Assembly: GCA_018239845.1 (NCBI GenBank)
Contig: JAFEGO010000082.1
Location: forward strand, 1-37,367
Direction: 5' to 3'
Source of the DNA: Verrucomicrobiota bacterium
Lineage (GTDB): Bacteria > Verrucomicrobiota > Verrucomicrobiia > Opitutales > Opitutaceae
DNA: 37,367 bases
In this document: positions 16,484-24,484 of the stretch, one piece after another
How the letters are laid out: each line of letters starts with the position of its first letter
Numbering within the stretch: the first letter of the stretch is position 1
The notes under the pieces: model-generated
Told to the model about the DNA's origin: nothing
The model's input: only the letters and a program-made list of their open reading frames with translations
Database searches by the model: none
Made by a program: the position numbers and the translations under genes

Positions 16484-16927
16484 ATGAAAAAATTCACCAT
16501 CGCCATCGGTTCCGACCACGCCGGCTTCAAGTACAAGGAGCTGATCAAGAACATGCTCATCAGCGAGGGCCACACCGTGCGCGACTTCGGCACCCACTCC
16601 GAGGAGAGCTGCGATTACCCGGACTTCTGCTTCCCCGTCGCGCGCGCCGTCGCCTCCGGCGAATACGAGCGCGGCATCGTCCTCGGCGGCTCCGGCAACG
16701 GCGAGGCCATGAGCGCCAACCGCGTGAAGGGCGTGCGCTGCGGCGTGTGCTGGAACGAGCAGGTCGCCATCTGGAACCGCGCCCACAACGACGCGAACTG
16801 CCTCTCCCTCGGCGAGCGCACCATCACGATCGAGGAAGCCTTCAAGATCGTCCGCACCTGGCTCGCCACCGAGTTCGAGGGCGGCCGCCACATCCGCCGC
16901 ATCCAGAAGCTCGACAGCATGGCCTGA
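16484..16927 (+). CDS. rpiB: Ribose-5-phosphate isomerase B
   Basis: The 147-residue RpiB/LacAB protein interconverts ribose 5-phosphate and ribulose 5-phosphate in the pentose phosphate pathway. It begins MKKFTIAIGSDHAGF (D11, H12), the usual RpiB start. The active-site loop is GGSGNGEAMSANRVKG with E74 where the E. coli type has Cys; this is the Glu type known from mycobacterial RpiB. Length fits the family. A REP-like palindrome starts 18 bp after its stop codon. Assignment is firm; activity on other aldose phosphates cannot be excluded. Confidence 0.93.
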   Translation: MKKFTIAIGSDHAGFKYKELIKNMLISEGHTVRDFGTHSEESCDYPDFCFPVARAVASGEYERGIVLGGSGNGEAMSANRVKGVRCGVCWNEQVAIWNRAHNDANCLSLGERTITIEEAFKIVRTWLATEFEGGRHIRRIQKLDSMA

Positions 16928-16944
16928 GGCCACGCGTCCAGCAA

Positions 16945-16967
16945 GTAGCGCAGGCGTCCCGCCTGCC
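16945..16967. repeat. GTAG-headed REP-like palindrome
   Basis: GTAG followed by the hairpin GCAGGCGtccCGCCTGC. It is the best-preserved copy of the class also found at 5267 and 33760 and, in both orientations, at 33929-33985. Confidence 0.9.
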
Positions 16968-16976
16968 TCGGCCCTA

Positions 16977-17033
16977 GTGGCTGCGGCGTCCCGCCGCATA
17001 TCCCCCTGCTCTGCGGCGAGACGCCGCAGCCAC
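16977..17033. repeat. Paired GTGG-headed palindrome (BIME-like)
   Basis: GTGGCTGCGGCGTCCCGCCG opens the element and an inverted partner closes it with GCCGCAGCCAC at 17033. The same element is at 28199-28258 and 33795-33853, with differing spacer bases. Confidence 0.92.
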
Positions 17034-17060
17034 TCCAGAACGCACCCGATTCGCGGATAT

Positions 17061-17078
17061 TAGTTTGACATTAAACTA
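17061..17078. promoter_or_regulatory. Predicted MarR operator upstream of the regulator gene
   Basis: TAGTTTGACATTAAACTA is a perfect 6-bp inverted repeat around six bases. The same half sites and spacing recur at 17604-17621 in front of the dioxygenase gene, which strongly suggests autoregulation and target control by the MarR protein. Confidence 0.75.
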
Positions 17079-17113
17079 TTATCCGTTTTTCTTCCCCTTA
17101 TCCCTTCACCGCC

Positions 17114-17569
17114 ATGGCAACCCGCCACCAACGTCCGCCCGCCGAAACCGCCGCCCTCAACGCTTACGTCAAGCTGATGCGCGCCGCGGAGTCCGTCACC
17201 ACGCGCGCCCACCTCGTGCTGCCCGAAGGCGTGACCATCACGCAGTTCGCCGCCCTCGAGGCCCTGCTGCACCGCGGCCCCCTCTTCCAGTCCGAGCTCG
17301 CGGGCAAGCTCCTCAAGAGCACGGGCAACCTCACCCTCGTCGTCGACAACCTCGAGCGCGACGGCCTCGTCGTCCGCGAGCGCGACGAGACCGACCGCCG
17401 CTTCATCCGCGTCGCTCTCACCGCCAAGGGCCGCAAGTTCATCAGTGCGCTTTTCCCCCAGGTCGCCGCCAGCCTCACGCACGAGTTCTCCGCCCTGACG
17501 CTGGCCGAGCAGGCCACCCTCGCCGAGCTCTGCCGCAAGCTCGGCCGCGGCCCCCAGCCCGCCGCCTGA
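17114..17569 (+). CDS. MarR family regulator (MhqR-like)
   Basis: The 151-residue winged-helix regulator has the family pattern: ITQFAALEALLHRGPLFQSEL, recognition helix region LLKSTGNLTLVVDNLERDGLV and wing RERDETDRRFIRVALTAKG (each about 20 residues of the domain). It lies before a ring-cleaving dioxygenase and a carboxylesterase, the partners of MhqR in Bacillus, where quinones relieve repression. Matching palindromes lie in front of its own gene and of the dioxygenase gene. No conserved Cys is seen in the protein, so a thiol switch is unlikely and direct ligand sensing is inferred. Confidence 0.88.
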   Translation: MATRHQRPPAETAALNAYVKLMRAAESVTTRAHLVLPEGVTITQFAALEALLHRGPLFQSELAGKLLKSTGNLTLVVDNLERDGLVVRERDETDRRFIRVALTAKGRKFISALFPQVAASLTHEFSALTLAEQATLAELCRKLGRGPQPAA

Positions 17570-17603
17570 CCGCTATCGCTCCCGGCGATTTGCTTTTTCC
17601 AAT

Positions 17604-17621
17604 TAGTTTAATATCAAATTA
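17604..17621. promoter_or_regulatory. Predicted MarR operator upstream of the dioxygenase gene
   Basis: TAGTTTAATATCAAATTA repeats the half sites of the 17061-17078 site with one mismatch and the same 6-base spacer. It lies 5 bp before the dioxygenase start codon, where a bound repressor would block transcription or initiation. Confidence 0.75.
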
Positions 17622-17625
17622 CTTT

Positions 17626-18603
17626 ATGAACAACACCACCGCCAGCACCCAAGCCACCACGCCTGCCGCCGCCCTGCAGCTGCTCGGCATCCATCATGTC
17701 ACCGCCATCGCGGGCGACCCGAAGCGCAACGTGGACTTCTACACGCGCGTCCTCGGCCTCCGTCTAGTGAAGCAGACCGTCAACTTCGACGATCCCTCCA
17801 CCTACCACCTTTACTATGGCGATTCCGTCGGCACGCCCGGCTCCATCCTCACCTTCTTCCCGTGGTCCGGCCTGCGCCGCGGCCGTCCGGGCAACGGCCA
17901 GGTGTACGCCACGGCGTTCTCGGTCCCGGCCGGGTCCCTGCGCTTCTGGGAGGCTCGCCTCCTCGCGCACCACGTCGCGCCCGTCACCTCGACCACGCGC
18001 TTTGGGGAAGGCGTCCTCACGTTCGCCGATCCCGATGGCCTCATCCTCGAGCTCGTCGGCACCAACGAGTCCGATACCCGGACCGGTTACCCGCACCCGG
18101 AGATTTCCGCCGCGCAGGCCATCCGTGGTTTCCATGGCGTGACGATCGCCGTGATCGACGCCGCTCGCACCGAATCGCTCCTCACCGGGGCGATGGCCTA
18201 TCGCGTCGCGCAGACCGTCCCCGGGCGCACCCGCTACACGGTCGCAGCCGGCGGTCCCGGCACCTACGTCGATCTCCTCGTCGATTCCAACCTCCCTCGC
18301 GGCCTGCCCGGCGCCGGCACGATCCACCACCTCGCCTTCCGCACGCCGGACGACGACGCGCAGGCCCGCGCCCGCGCCACCCTCGTGGATCTCCACTACC
18401 ACGTCAGTCCGGTGATGGACCGGAATTATTTCCACTCCATCTACTACCGCGAGCCCGAGGGCGTCCTCTTCGAGATCGCCACCGACAATCCCGGCTTCGC
18501 CGTGGATGAGTCCGTCGAAACCCTCGGAACCACCCTCAAGCTGCCCGCACAGTATGAGTCGCAGCGCGCCGAGATCATCGCCCACCTGCCTCCCCTCACC
18601 TAA
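17626..18603 (+). CDS. Ring-cleaving dioxygenase of the glyoxalase fold (MhqO-like)
   Basis: The 325-residue protein has two vicinal-oxygen-chelate modules. The first opens with LLGIHHVTAIAGDPKRNVDF and FYTRVLGLRLVKQTVNF; the second has GFHGVTIAV, TIHHLAFRT and PEGVLFEIATDNPGF. The His and Glu residues in these segments are the expected Fe(II) ligands. Relatives such as MhqO act in hydroquinone/quinone breakdown or detoxification. The ATG at 17626 is preferred; the frame is open far upstream only as a shadow of the MarR gene. It is followed after 8 bp by a carboxylesterase, so the pair is one transcript. Confidence 0.9.
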   Translation: MNNTTASTQATTPAAALQLLGIHHVTAIAGDPKRNVDFYTRVLGLRLVKQTVNFDDPSTYHLYYGDSVGTPGSILTFFPWSGLRRGRPGNGQVYATAFSVPAGSLRFWEARLLAHHVAPVTSTTRFGEGVLTFADPDGLILELVGTNESDTRTGYPHPEISAAQAIRGFHGVTIAVIDAARTESLLTGAMAYRVAQTVPGRTRYTVAAGGPGTYVDLLVDSNLPRGLPGAGTIHHLAFRTPDDDAQARARATLVDLHYHVSPVMDRNYFHSIYYREPEGVLFEIATDNPGFAVDESVETLGTTLKLPAQYESQRAEIIAHLPPLT

Positions 18604-18611
18604 CTCCTCCC

Positions 18612-19235
18612 ATGCCCATCTCTTCCTACCACCACGTCTTCCAACCCGGTACCGACGCCTCCGCGCCGCCGCTCCTGCTGCTCCACGGCACGGGCGGCGA
18701 CGAGCATGACCTGCTCCGCCTCGGCCACACGCTCTCGCCCAGCTCCGCGCTGCTCAGCCCGCGTGGCGACGTCAGCGAGGGCGGCGCGCGCCGGTTCTTC
18801 GCGCGGCTCGCCGAGGGGGTCTTCGATCCCGCGGAGGTCACCCGCCGCACGCACGCGCTTGCCGACTGGCTCGCTGCGGCCAGCGCGAAATACAGCCTCG
18901 ATCCCGCCCGCCTCACCGCGGTCGGCTTCTCTAACGGCGCCAACATCGCCGCCACGCTCCTGCTGCTGCGCCCCGCCACGCTTGGCGCCGCCGTGATGCT
19001 GCGCCCGATGGTCGTCCTCGACCAACCCGCCGCGCCTGGCTCGCTCGCGGGCAAACGCGCCCTGCTCCTCAACGGCAGCTTCGATCCCATCGTGCCCGCC
19101 GACCACCAGGCCCGCCTTGCCGCCCTCCTCCGGGCCGGTGGCGCCGACGTTACCGCGCAGAGCTTCCCCGCCTCGCACAACCTCACGCCTCCCGACATCG
19201 CCACCGCCCAAGCCTGGCTCCGTCCAAAGCCCTAG
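18612..19235 (+). CDS. Carboxylesterase/phospholipase-like alpha/beta hydrolase (MhqD-like)
   Basis: The 207-residue protein has a compact alpha/beta-hydrolase fold: oxyanion region LLLHGTGGDEHDLL, nucleophile S107 in GFSNGAN, acid D158 in GSFDPIVP and base H189 in SHNLTPPD. Size and motifs match MhqD and related esterases. Together with the upstream MarR regulator and dioxygenase it forms a quinone-response set. The natural ester substrate is unknown. A strong hairpin follows at 19287-19324. Confidence 0.9.
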   Translation: MPISSYHHVFQPGTDASAPPLLLLHGTGGDEHDLLRLGHTLSPSSALLSPRGDVSEGGARRFFARLAEGVFDPAEVTRRTHALADWLAAASAKYSLDPARLTAVGFSNGANIAATLLLLRPATLGAAVMLRPMVVLDQPAAPGSLAGKRALLLNGSFDPIVPADHQARLAALLRAGGADVTAQSFPASHNLTPPDIATAQAWLRPKP

Positions 19236-19286
19236 CCCGCAGCCGGCCTTAATCCGGTTTGTATCCGGCCATCCGTGGCTTAATCA

Positions 19287-19324
19287 AAAGGCAGAGAATG
19301 GAGAGTCTTCCATTCTCTGCCTTT
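19287..19324 (+). terminator. Strong hairpin terminator after the quinone-response operon
   Basis: A perfect 16-bp stem (AAAGGCAGAGAATGGA and its complement) with a 6-nt loop is followed by AATTTTG. It ends 22 bp before the next start codon, so it could also act on the leader of that gene. The AT-rich ends suit termination in both directions. Confidence 0.8.
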
Positions 19325-19346
19325 AATTTTGTCATTCTGTCCACTC

Positions 19347-20036
19347 ATGCGCCTCACCTCCTACGGCCACTCCTGTTTCCTCGTTGAGCTGCCCGGCGCG
19401 CGCCTCGTCTTCGATCCGTACCTGCTCAGAAATCCCGCCGGCTCCACCCCGCTCACGGACCTCCCCTGCGACTACATCCTCTGCACGCATGCGCACGACG
19501 ACCACATCGCCGATGCCCTCGCCCTCGCCCAGCTCCACCGCGCCACACTCGTCGCCCCGTTTGAGCTCGCCGAGCACTTCGCTAACGACCCCTCGCGTCC
19601 CAACACCATCGACCTGATGCCCGGCGGCGGCATCGATCTGCCCTGGGGCCGCATCCAGATGACGCCCGCGATCCACAGTTCCTCGCTCGAACTCCCCGGC
19701 GGCAAAAACCTCTCCATGGGCGTCGCCAGCGGCTACCTCGTCACCGCCGCCGGCCAATCTCTCTACCACGCCGGTGACACCGCGCTTTTCAGCGACATGG
19801 CCCTGATCGGCCGCGGCAGCCTCGACCTCGCGCTCCTGCCCATCGGCGACCGTTACACGATGGGCCCCGCCGACGCCCTCAGCGCGCTCGACCTCCTCCG
19901 CCCGCGCCTCGCCGTGCCGATGCACTACAACACCACGCCGGTCATCCGGCAGGACCCGCACGCCTTCGCCACCGCCGCCGCCCGCCTCGGCCACGCCGTC
20001 AAGGTCCTCGGCCTGCGCGAGTCCCTCGATTGCTGA
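19347..20036 (+). CDS. UPF0173 metal-dependent hydrolase (beta-lactamase fold)
   Basis: The 229-residue protein of the UlaG/UPF0173 group has the metal motif THAHDDHIADA (H48, H50, D52, H53), later YHAGDTALFSDM and the C-terminal VPMHYNT. These supply a two-metal site. The ATG at 19347 is used because the family begins with a short beta strand (MRLTSYGHSCF); a TTG at 19329 is possible but lies next to the hairpin. The reaction is unknown. It is followed after 86 bp by the E1 fusion gene. Confidence 0.88.
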   Translation: MRLTSYGHSCFLVELPGARLVFDPYLLRNPAGSTPLTDLPCDYILCTHAHDDHIADALALAQLHRATLVAPFELAEHFANDPSRPNTIDLMPGGGIDLPWGRIQMTPAIHSSSLELPGGKNLSMGVASGYLVTAAGQSLYHAGDTALFSDMALIGRGSLDLALLPIGDRYTMGPADALSALDLLRPRLAVPMHYNTTPVIRQDPHAFATAAARLGHAVKVLGLRESLDC

Positions 20037-20122
20037 CCAGTACAGCGCCCCACCGTCACGCAAACGCGCCAAATCTCTCGCTTGCCCGCGCCGCGCCCGG
20101 TCTTCACCGTGACGCCTTGGAC

Positions 20123-22180
20123 ATGGTACTTCCGAATCCTCCCGCCTGCCTCGCTGCGCGCGATCTCCGCGTCTCCGAGCTCACGACCGATCCGACCGGC
20201 GCCCTCCTGCGCATCTATGCCTGGATGCAGCTCGCGCGGACCTTTGACAACCGCGGCCTGGAGCTCTTCCGCCAGGGCCTGATGAAGGGCACCCACACCG
20301 GTGGCCAGGGCAATGAGGCCCTGATCGTCCCCCTCGCCCTCCTCGCCGACAAGGCCATCGACGTCGCCTGCTTCACCCACCGCGATTTCGGTGGCCACGC
20401 CATCTGGGGCCAGCACATCTGCACCCATTTCAACCAGTACTTCGCCAACGCCGGCAGCCCCACCCAGGCCCGCGAGGGCAACATCCATCGCGGCGACCCG
20501 AAGAACCGCTCGCTCCCGATGATCAGCCACCTCGGCGCGATGCTCGGCCCGGTCCTCGGCATGACGGATTCCCAGCGCCGCTTCGGCCGCCCCGCCGTCG
20601 GCTTCGCCTTCTTCGGCGACGGCGGCTCCAGCACGGGCGACATCCACGAGTCGCTCAACCTCGCCTCCCTCCTCTCGCTGCCCGTCCTCTTCATCATCGA
20701 GAACAACGGCTACGCCTACAGCACGCCCGTGAGCGAGCAGTTCGCCCCCGGCACCGAGCTCTGGCGCCGCGCCGCCGGCTACAACATGGAGGGTATCCTG
20801 ATCGACAGCACGGGCGATGTCGCCGATACCACCCGCGCCTTCGCCGCCGCGATTGAAAAGGTCCGCACCACCTCGCGCCCGATGCTCATCGAGGTGAAGA
20901 CGCTCCGCCTCCGCGGCCACGCCGCGTACGACACCTGCGATTACCTGAAGCCCGGCGAGAGCGAGTCGTTCTACGCGCGCGACCCGCTGCCCAAATTCCG
21001 CGCCCAGCTCGTCGCCGCCGGCCACGCCGCGCAGGTGGACGCCATCGACGCCGAGCTCTCCGCCTTCATCGAGGCCTGCATCAAGGTCTCGCTCGCCGTC
21101 CCGCGCCCCGTCGCCGACGTCACCCAGCTCACCGCCGACGTCTTCGCCCCGCCCGCCCCGCCGATTCCCTGGAAACCCTCCGTCAACTCGGAACCCGGAA
21201 CCCCGAACGCGCAACTCACGCTGGCCCAGTCCATCAACGCCGCGCTCCGCAAGGTCCTCACCGAGCGCCCCGAGTCGCTCGTGCTCGGCCAGGACATCGG
21301 CACCTACGGCGGCGCCTTCAAGGTCACCGAACACCTCCTCGCCGAATTCGGCCGCAGCCGCGTGTTCAACACCCCGCTCGCCGAGAGCGCCTGCACCGGC
21401 TACGCCATCGGCCTCGCCGCCAACGGCCACCACCCGATCGAGGAATTCCAGTTCGCCGACTTCGCCACCGAGGCCGCGACCCAGATCACGCTCAACGCCG
21501 CCACGCTCCACTTCCGCTGCGGTGCCGCGTGCCCGCTCCTCCTGCGCTTCCCCTGCGGCGGCGGGCTCACGCTCGGCTCCTTCCACTCGCAGGAGCTTGA
21601 GTCGCTCTTCCTCTCCATGCCGGGCATCAAGGCGATCTACCCGAGCAACCCGCAGGACGCCTTTGACGCCGTGCTCGCCGCCTACGAAGAGCAGAATCCC
21701 GTGATCCTCTTCGAGCACAAGGGCCTCTACCGCCGCGGCAAGCAGGCCGTGTCGTGGAATCCCAACTACCGCGACGTCTGGAACCCGAAGAAACTCCGCT
21801 CCGGCGACTACGCCACCTTCGTCACTTACGGCGAGATGGTCCACCTCGCCGGCGAGGCCTGCGATTACTTCGCCGCCGAGTACGAGCACACCTTCGACCT
21901 CTTCGACCTCCGCGGCCTCTCCCCGCTCAACCTCGACGCCATCCACGCCTCCGTCGCGCGCACCGGCCGTCTGGTCGTGTTGCACGAGGGCCGCCGCACC
22001 CACGGCTTCGGCGCCGAACTCGTCGCCCGCCTCACCGAGCAGCACTTCTCGTCGCTCAAGGCCGCCCCGCTCCGCATCACGTCCCTCGACCTCCCCGTCC
22101 CCTTCGCCCCCGAGCTCGAGGCCGCCTACCGCCCGACCAAGGACAAGGTCATCGACCAGATCACCGCCTGGCTCACCTAA
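20123..22180 (+). CDS. 2-oxoacid dehydrogenase E1, fused alpha and beta subunits
   Basis: The 685-residue protein joins both halves of a thiamine-diphosphate E1. The alpha half (to about 350) has GTHTGGQGNEA, HRDFGGHA and the TPP motif from GDG at 165-167 to NN at 194-195. After a Pro-rich linker the beta half starts near 362 (LTLAQSINAALRKVL) and has LGQDIGTYGG, FNTPLAESACTGYAIG and EEFQFADF. It resembles branched-chain 2-oxoacid or pyruvate-type E1 enzymes that decarboxylate the substrate and pass the acyl group to E2. No E2 or E3 gene is nearby. The linker contains a heptad array. Confidence 0.9.
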   Translation: MVLPNPPACLAARDLRVSELTTDPTGALLRIYAWMQLARTFDNRGLELFRQGLMKGTHTGGQGNEALIVPLALLADKAIDVACFTHRDFGGHAIWGQHICTHFNQYFANAGSPTQAREGNIHRGDPKNRSLPMISHLGAMLGPVLGMTDSQRRFGRPAVGFAFFGDGGSSTGDIHESLNLASLLSLPVLFIIENNGYAYSTPVSEQFAPGTELWRRAAGYNMEGILIDSTGDVADTTRAFAAAIEKVRTTSRPMLIEVKTLRLRGHAAYDTCDYLKPGESESFYARDPLPKFRAQLVAAGHAAQVDAIDAELSAFIEACIKVSLAVPRPVADVTQLTADVFAPPAPPIPWKPSVNSEPGTPNAQLTLAQSINAALRKVLTERPESLVLGQDIGTYGGAFKVTEHLLAEFGRSRVFNTPLAESACTGYAIGLAANGHHPIEEFQFADFATEAATQITLNAATLHFRCGAACPLLLRFPCGGGLTLGSFHSQELESLFLSMPGIKAIYPSNPQDAFDAVLAAYEEQNPVILFEHKGLYRRGKQAVSWNPNYRDVWNPKKLRSGDYATFVTYGEMVHLAGEACDYFAAEYEHTFDLFDLRGLSPLNLDAIHASVARTGRLVVLHEGRRTHGFGAELVARLTEQHFSSLKAAPLRITSLDLPVPFAPELEAAYRPTKDKVIDQITAWLT
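21185..21219. repeat. Heptad array, five AACNNNN units, inside coding sequence
   Basis: AAC recurs every 7 bases: AACTCGG, AACCCGG, AACCCCG, AACGCGC, AACTCAC. It encodes part of NSEPGTPNAQLT, the linker between the E1 alpha and beta halves. Confidence 0.8.
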
Positions 22181-22188
22181 CCCCCGCC

Positions 22189-22710
22189 ATGCCGAAATCG
22201 AAAATCCAGCATCGAAAATCGAAAATCACGCGCGGCACTTGGGCGCGCATCAGGCTTTTCGCCATGGATGTCGACGGCATCCTCACCGACGGGACGGTGC
22301 AAATCTCCTCTGACGGCACCGAGACCAAGGCCTTTTCCATCCTCGATGGCATGGGCCTCGTGCGCCTCGGCCGCGCCGGTCTCCCCACCGCGTGGATCAG
22401 CGGCCGTGCCTCCGGCGCGACCACCGTGCGTGCCACCGAGCTGAAGATTCCTCACGTCATCCAAGGCCGCACCGACAAGCTCGCCGCGCTGCAGGAACTG
22501 GCCGCCCAGCTCGGGCTCACCGCGGCCGAGTGCGCCTACATGGGCGATGACGACATCGACGCCCCCGCCCTCGCGTGGGCCGGCATCGGCATCAGCGTCC
22601 CCGGCGCCATGCCCGCCGCGCTCAAGGCCGCCGATTACATCACCACCCGCGCCGCCGGCCACGGCGCCGTGCGCGAGGTGTGTGAACATATCCTCGCTGC
22701 GCGCGTCTGA
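22189..22710 (+). CDS. kdsC: 3-deoxy-D-manno-octulosonate 8-phosphate phosphatase
   Basis: The 173-residue HAD enzyme without a cap domain removes phosphate from Kdo 8-phosphate in LPS core synthesis. It shows FAMDVDGILTDG (D27, D29), SILDGMGL, WISGRAS and YMGDDDIDAPAL. The ATG at 22189 is the only start that leaves the conserved IRLFAMDVDG strand intact, so residues 3-12 come from a heptad array. It starts 8 bp after the E1 gene and is followed 13 bp later by an LptC-like gene. The order kdsC-lptC-lptA-lptB is as in Proteobacteria. Confidence 0.93.
   Translation: MPKSKIQHRKSKITRGTWARIRLFAMDVDGILTDGTVQISSDGTETKAFSILDGMGLVRLGRAGLPTAWISGRASGATTVRATELKIPHVIQGRTDKLAALQELAAQLGLTAAECAYMGDDDIDAPALAWAGIGISVPGAMPAALKAADYITTRAAGHGAVREVCEHILAARV
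22197..22224. repeat. Heptad array, four ATCGAAA-type units, in the kdsC N-terminus
   Basis: Units ATCGAAA, ATCCAGC, ATCGAAA, ATCGAAA, exactly 28 nt. It begins 5 bp after the start codon triplet and is translated as part of MPKSKIQHRKSKI. Confidence 0.92.
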
Positions 22711-22723
22711 CCTTTAACCCGCG

Positions 22724-23137
22724 GTGAAACGTCTCCTCCTCTTTCTCGTCATCCTTGCTGCCGCCACCGCGGCCAGCTCGCCGCCGGCCAAAAACTGGGT
22801 GCTGCCCATGTTCAGCAAGGAGGGCCACCGCACCCTCACCGCCCGCGGCTCCGAGGCCCGGCTCATCAGCGAGCACCAGTTCGACGTCACCGATCTCAAT
22901 CTCACGGTCTTCAGCGCCACGCACCCCAACCAGATCGAGACCATCATTCTCAGCCCCGCCGCCTCGTTCCTCGTCGATGACAAGATTGCCCGCGGCGAGC
23001 ACTCCATGCGTTTCCTCCGCGATGACCTTGAGGCGACCGGCACCCGCTGGTCCTACGACCACGGCCGGAAAAAGGTGTCGCTCGACGGCCAGGTCCGGAT
23101 AGTCATCAACGCCCAGCTCAGCAGCATTCTTAAATGA
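22724..23137 (+). CDS. lptC: LptC-like LPS export protein
   Basis: The 137-residue protein has an N-terminal hydrophobic segment (KRLLLFLVILAAATAASS) and a short beta-rich periplasmic part. Sequence similarity to known LptC is weak by eye; the assignment rests on position between kdsC and lptA, size and topology. LptC links the inner-membrane LptBFG transporter to the periplasmic LptA bridge. The start is GTG at 22724. The stop overlaps the lptA start by 4 bp (ATGA), indicating translational coupling. Confidence 0.7.
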   Translation: MKRLLLFLVILAAATAASSPPAKNWVLPMFSKEGHRTLTARGSEARLISEHQFDVTDLNLTVFSATHPNQIETIILSPAASFLVDDKIARGEHSMRFLRDDLEATGTRWSYDHGRKKVSLDGQVRIVINAQLSSILK

Positions 23138-23676
23138 AAACCCTCGTTGCCCTTTTCGCCTGCGCCCTCGCGCTCAGCCGCCCGCTGCTCTCGGCCGACG
23201 CCCCGTCGCAGAAAACCACCCTCAACTGCGACCACGCCGAGATGTGGACCGAGGGCAACGAGAGCCGCGGTATCTGCACCGGCTCCGTCGTCCTCGTCGG
23301 CACCAATATCAAGATCACCTGCGACCGCCTCGAGTTCGTGGCCACCGGCATCGGCGACACCGCCAGCACGCTCCCCACGCTAGAGAAATTCAAGTCCATG
23401 CTCGCCACCGGCCACGTCGTCATCGTGCAGGGCGACCGCGAGGCCACCTGCGGCCGCGCCGAGGTTTTGCCGCGCGACGACAAGGTCATCCTCACCGAAA
23501 ATCCCGTCGTGATCGACCACGGCACCGACTGGACCAACGCCGGTGAGAAGATCATCCTCTACCGCGGCCAGCGCCGCGTCGTCGTCGAGAAGCCCCGCAT
23601 CATCGGCCCTGAGATCAAGGATCTCGGCTTCGACAAGAACAAGCCCGCCACCGAAACGCCCGCCGGCAAACCCTGA
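23134..23676 (+). CDS. lptA: LptA/OstA-like periplasmic LPS transport protein
   Basis: The 180-residue protein has a signal peptide (MKTLVALFACALALSRPLLS) and an OstA-like beta-jellyroll: TTLNCDHAEMW, GSVVLVGTNIKITCDRLEF, ATGHVVIVQGDREATCGRAE and KVILTENPVVIDHG. These repeated strands are typical of LptA, which carries LPS across the periplasm. It overlaps lptC by 4 bp and lptB by 1 bp. The C-terminal tail is Lys/Pro-rich. The Cys residues are unusual but of unknown significance. Confidence 0.85.
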   Translation: MKTLVALFACALALSRPLLSADAPSQKTTLNCDHAEMWTEGNESRGICTGSVVLVGTNIKITCDRLEFVATGIGDTASTLPTLEKFKSMLATGHVVIVQGDREATCGRAEVLPRDDKVILTENPVVIDHGTDWTNAGEKIILYRGQRRVVVEKPRIIGPEIKDLGFDKNKPATETPAGKP

Positions 23677-24416
23677 TGTCCGCCCCCGCCGCCAACGCCG
23701 AGATTCGCACCGAGGGTCTGGTCAAGACCTTCGGCCCCCGCACCGTGGTTGACGGCGTCACCCTGCGCTTCGCCGCCGGCGAGGTCGTCGGCCTGCTCGG
23801 GCCCAACGGCGCGGGCAAGACCACCACGTTCTACATGATGGTCGGCCTCGTGCCCGCCACGGATGGCCGCGTCACTCTCGACGGCGCCGACATCACCAAG
23901 CTCCGCATGCACGAGCGCGCGCGCCACGGCATCGGCTACCTCCCGCAGGAGGCCTCGGTTTTCCGCAAGCTCACCGTCGCCGAGAACATCCTCGCCATCC
24001 TCGAGGCCATCGGCGTCCCGCGCCGCGAGCGCGCCGCCCGCGCGCAGGCCCACCTCGACGAACTCAACCTCGGCCACGTCGCGAAGCAGAAGGCCTACAC
24101 CCTTTCCGGCGGCGAGCGCCGCCGCCTCGAGATCGCCCGCGCCCTCGTCACGCGTCCGAAGTTCCTGCTCATGGACGAGCCCTTCGCCGCCATCGACCCG
24201 ATCTCCGTCGCCGAGGTGCAGAAGATCATCCTCGAGCTGAAGGCCCGCGGCATCGGCGTGGTCGTCACCGATCACAACGTCCGCGAAACCCTCCGCATCG
24301 TCGACCGCGCGTATCTGATCCACAAGGGCAAGGTCCTCACCGAGGGCAGCGGCGACTTCCTCATCAAGGACGAGTCCGCCCGCAAGTTCTACCTCGGCGA
24401 GAATTTCAATCTCTGA
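23676..24416 (+). CDS. lptB: LPS export ABC transporter ATPase LptB
   Basis: The 246-residue ABC ATPase has Walker A GPNGAGKTT (residues 42-50), Q-loop GYLPQEASVFRKL, signature LSGGERRRLEIAR, Walker B FLLMDEPFAAIDP and the H-loop TDHNVRETL. The C-terminal SARKFYLGENF is typical of LptB. It drives LPS extraction from the inner membrane together with LptF and LptG, which are not in this window. Its start codon overlaps the lptA stop by one base. It is the last gene of the kdsC-lpt run. Confidence 0.97.
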   Translation: MSAPAANAEIRTEGLVKTFGPRTVVDGVTLRFAAGEVVGLLGPNGAGKTTTFYMMVGLVPATDGRVTLDGADITKLRMHERARHGIGYLPQEASVFRKLTVAENILAILEAIGVPRRERAARAQAHLDELNLGHVAKQKAYTLSGGERRRLEIARALVTRPKFLLMDEPFAAIDPISVAEVQKIILELKARGIGVVVTDHNVRETLRIVDRAYLIHKGKVLTEGSGDFLIKDESARKFYLGENFNL

Positions 24417-24433
24417 GCGGCTTCGCCGCGGGC

Positions 24434-24461
24434 GATAAGCGCCAAGCTTTAAGCTTTAAGC
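24434..24461. repeat. Heptad array, four AAGC-ending units, forward copy
   Basis: Units GATAAGC, GCCAAGC, TTTAAGC, TTTAAGC, exactly 28 nt. An array in inverted orientation follows at 24485, so the two can pair. Confidence 0.9.
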
Positions 24462-24484
24462 CCCGTCCGCGTCCGCTCATTCCT

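Noticed and set aside
19925..22045. Long minus-strand open frame opposite the E1 fusion gene
   Set aside because: No recognisable motifs and the biased composition of an antisense frame in high-GC DNA; the plus-strand gene is certain.
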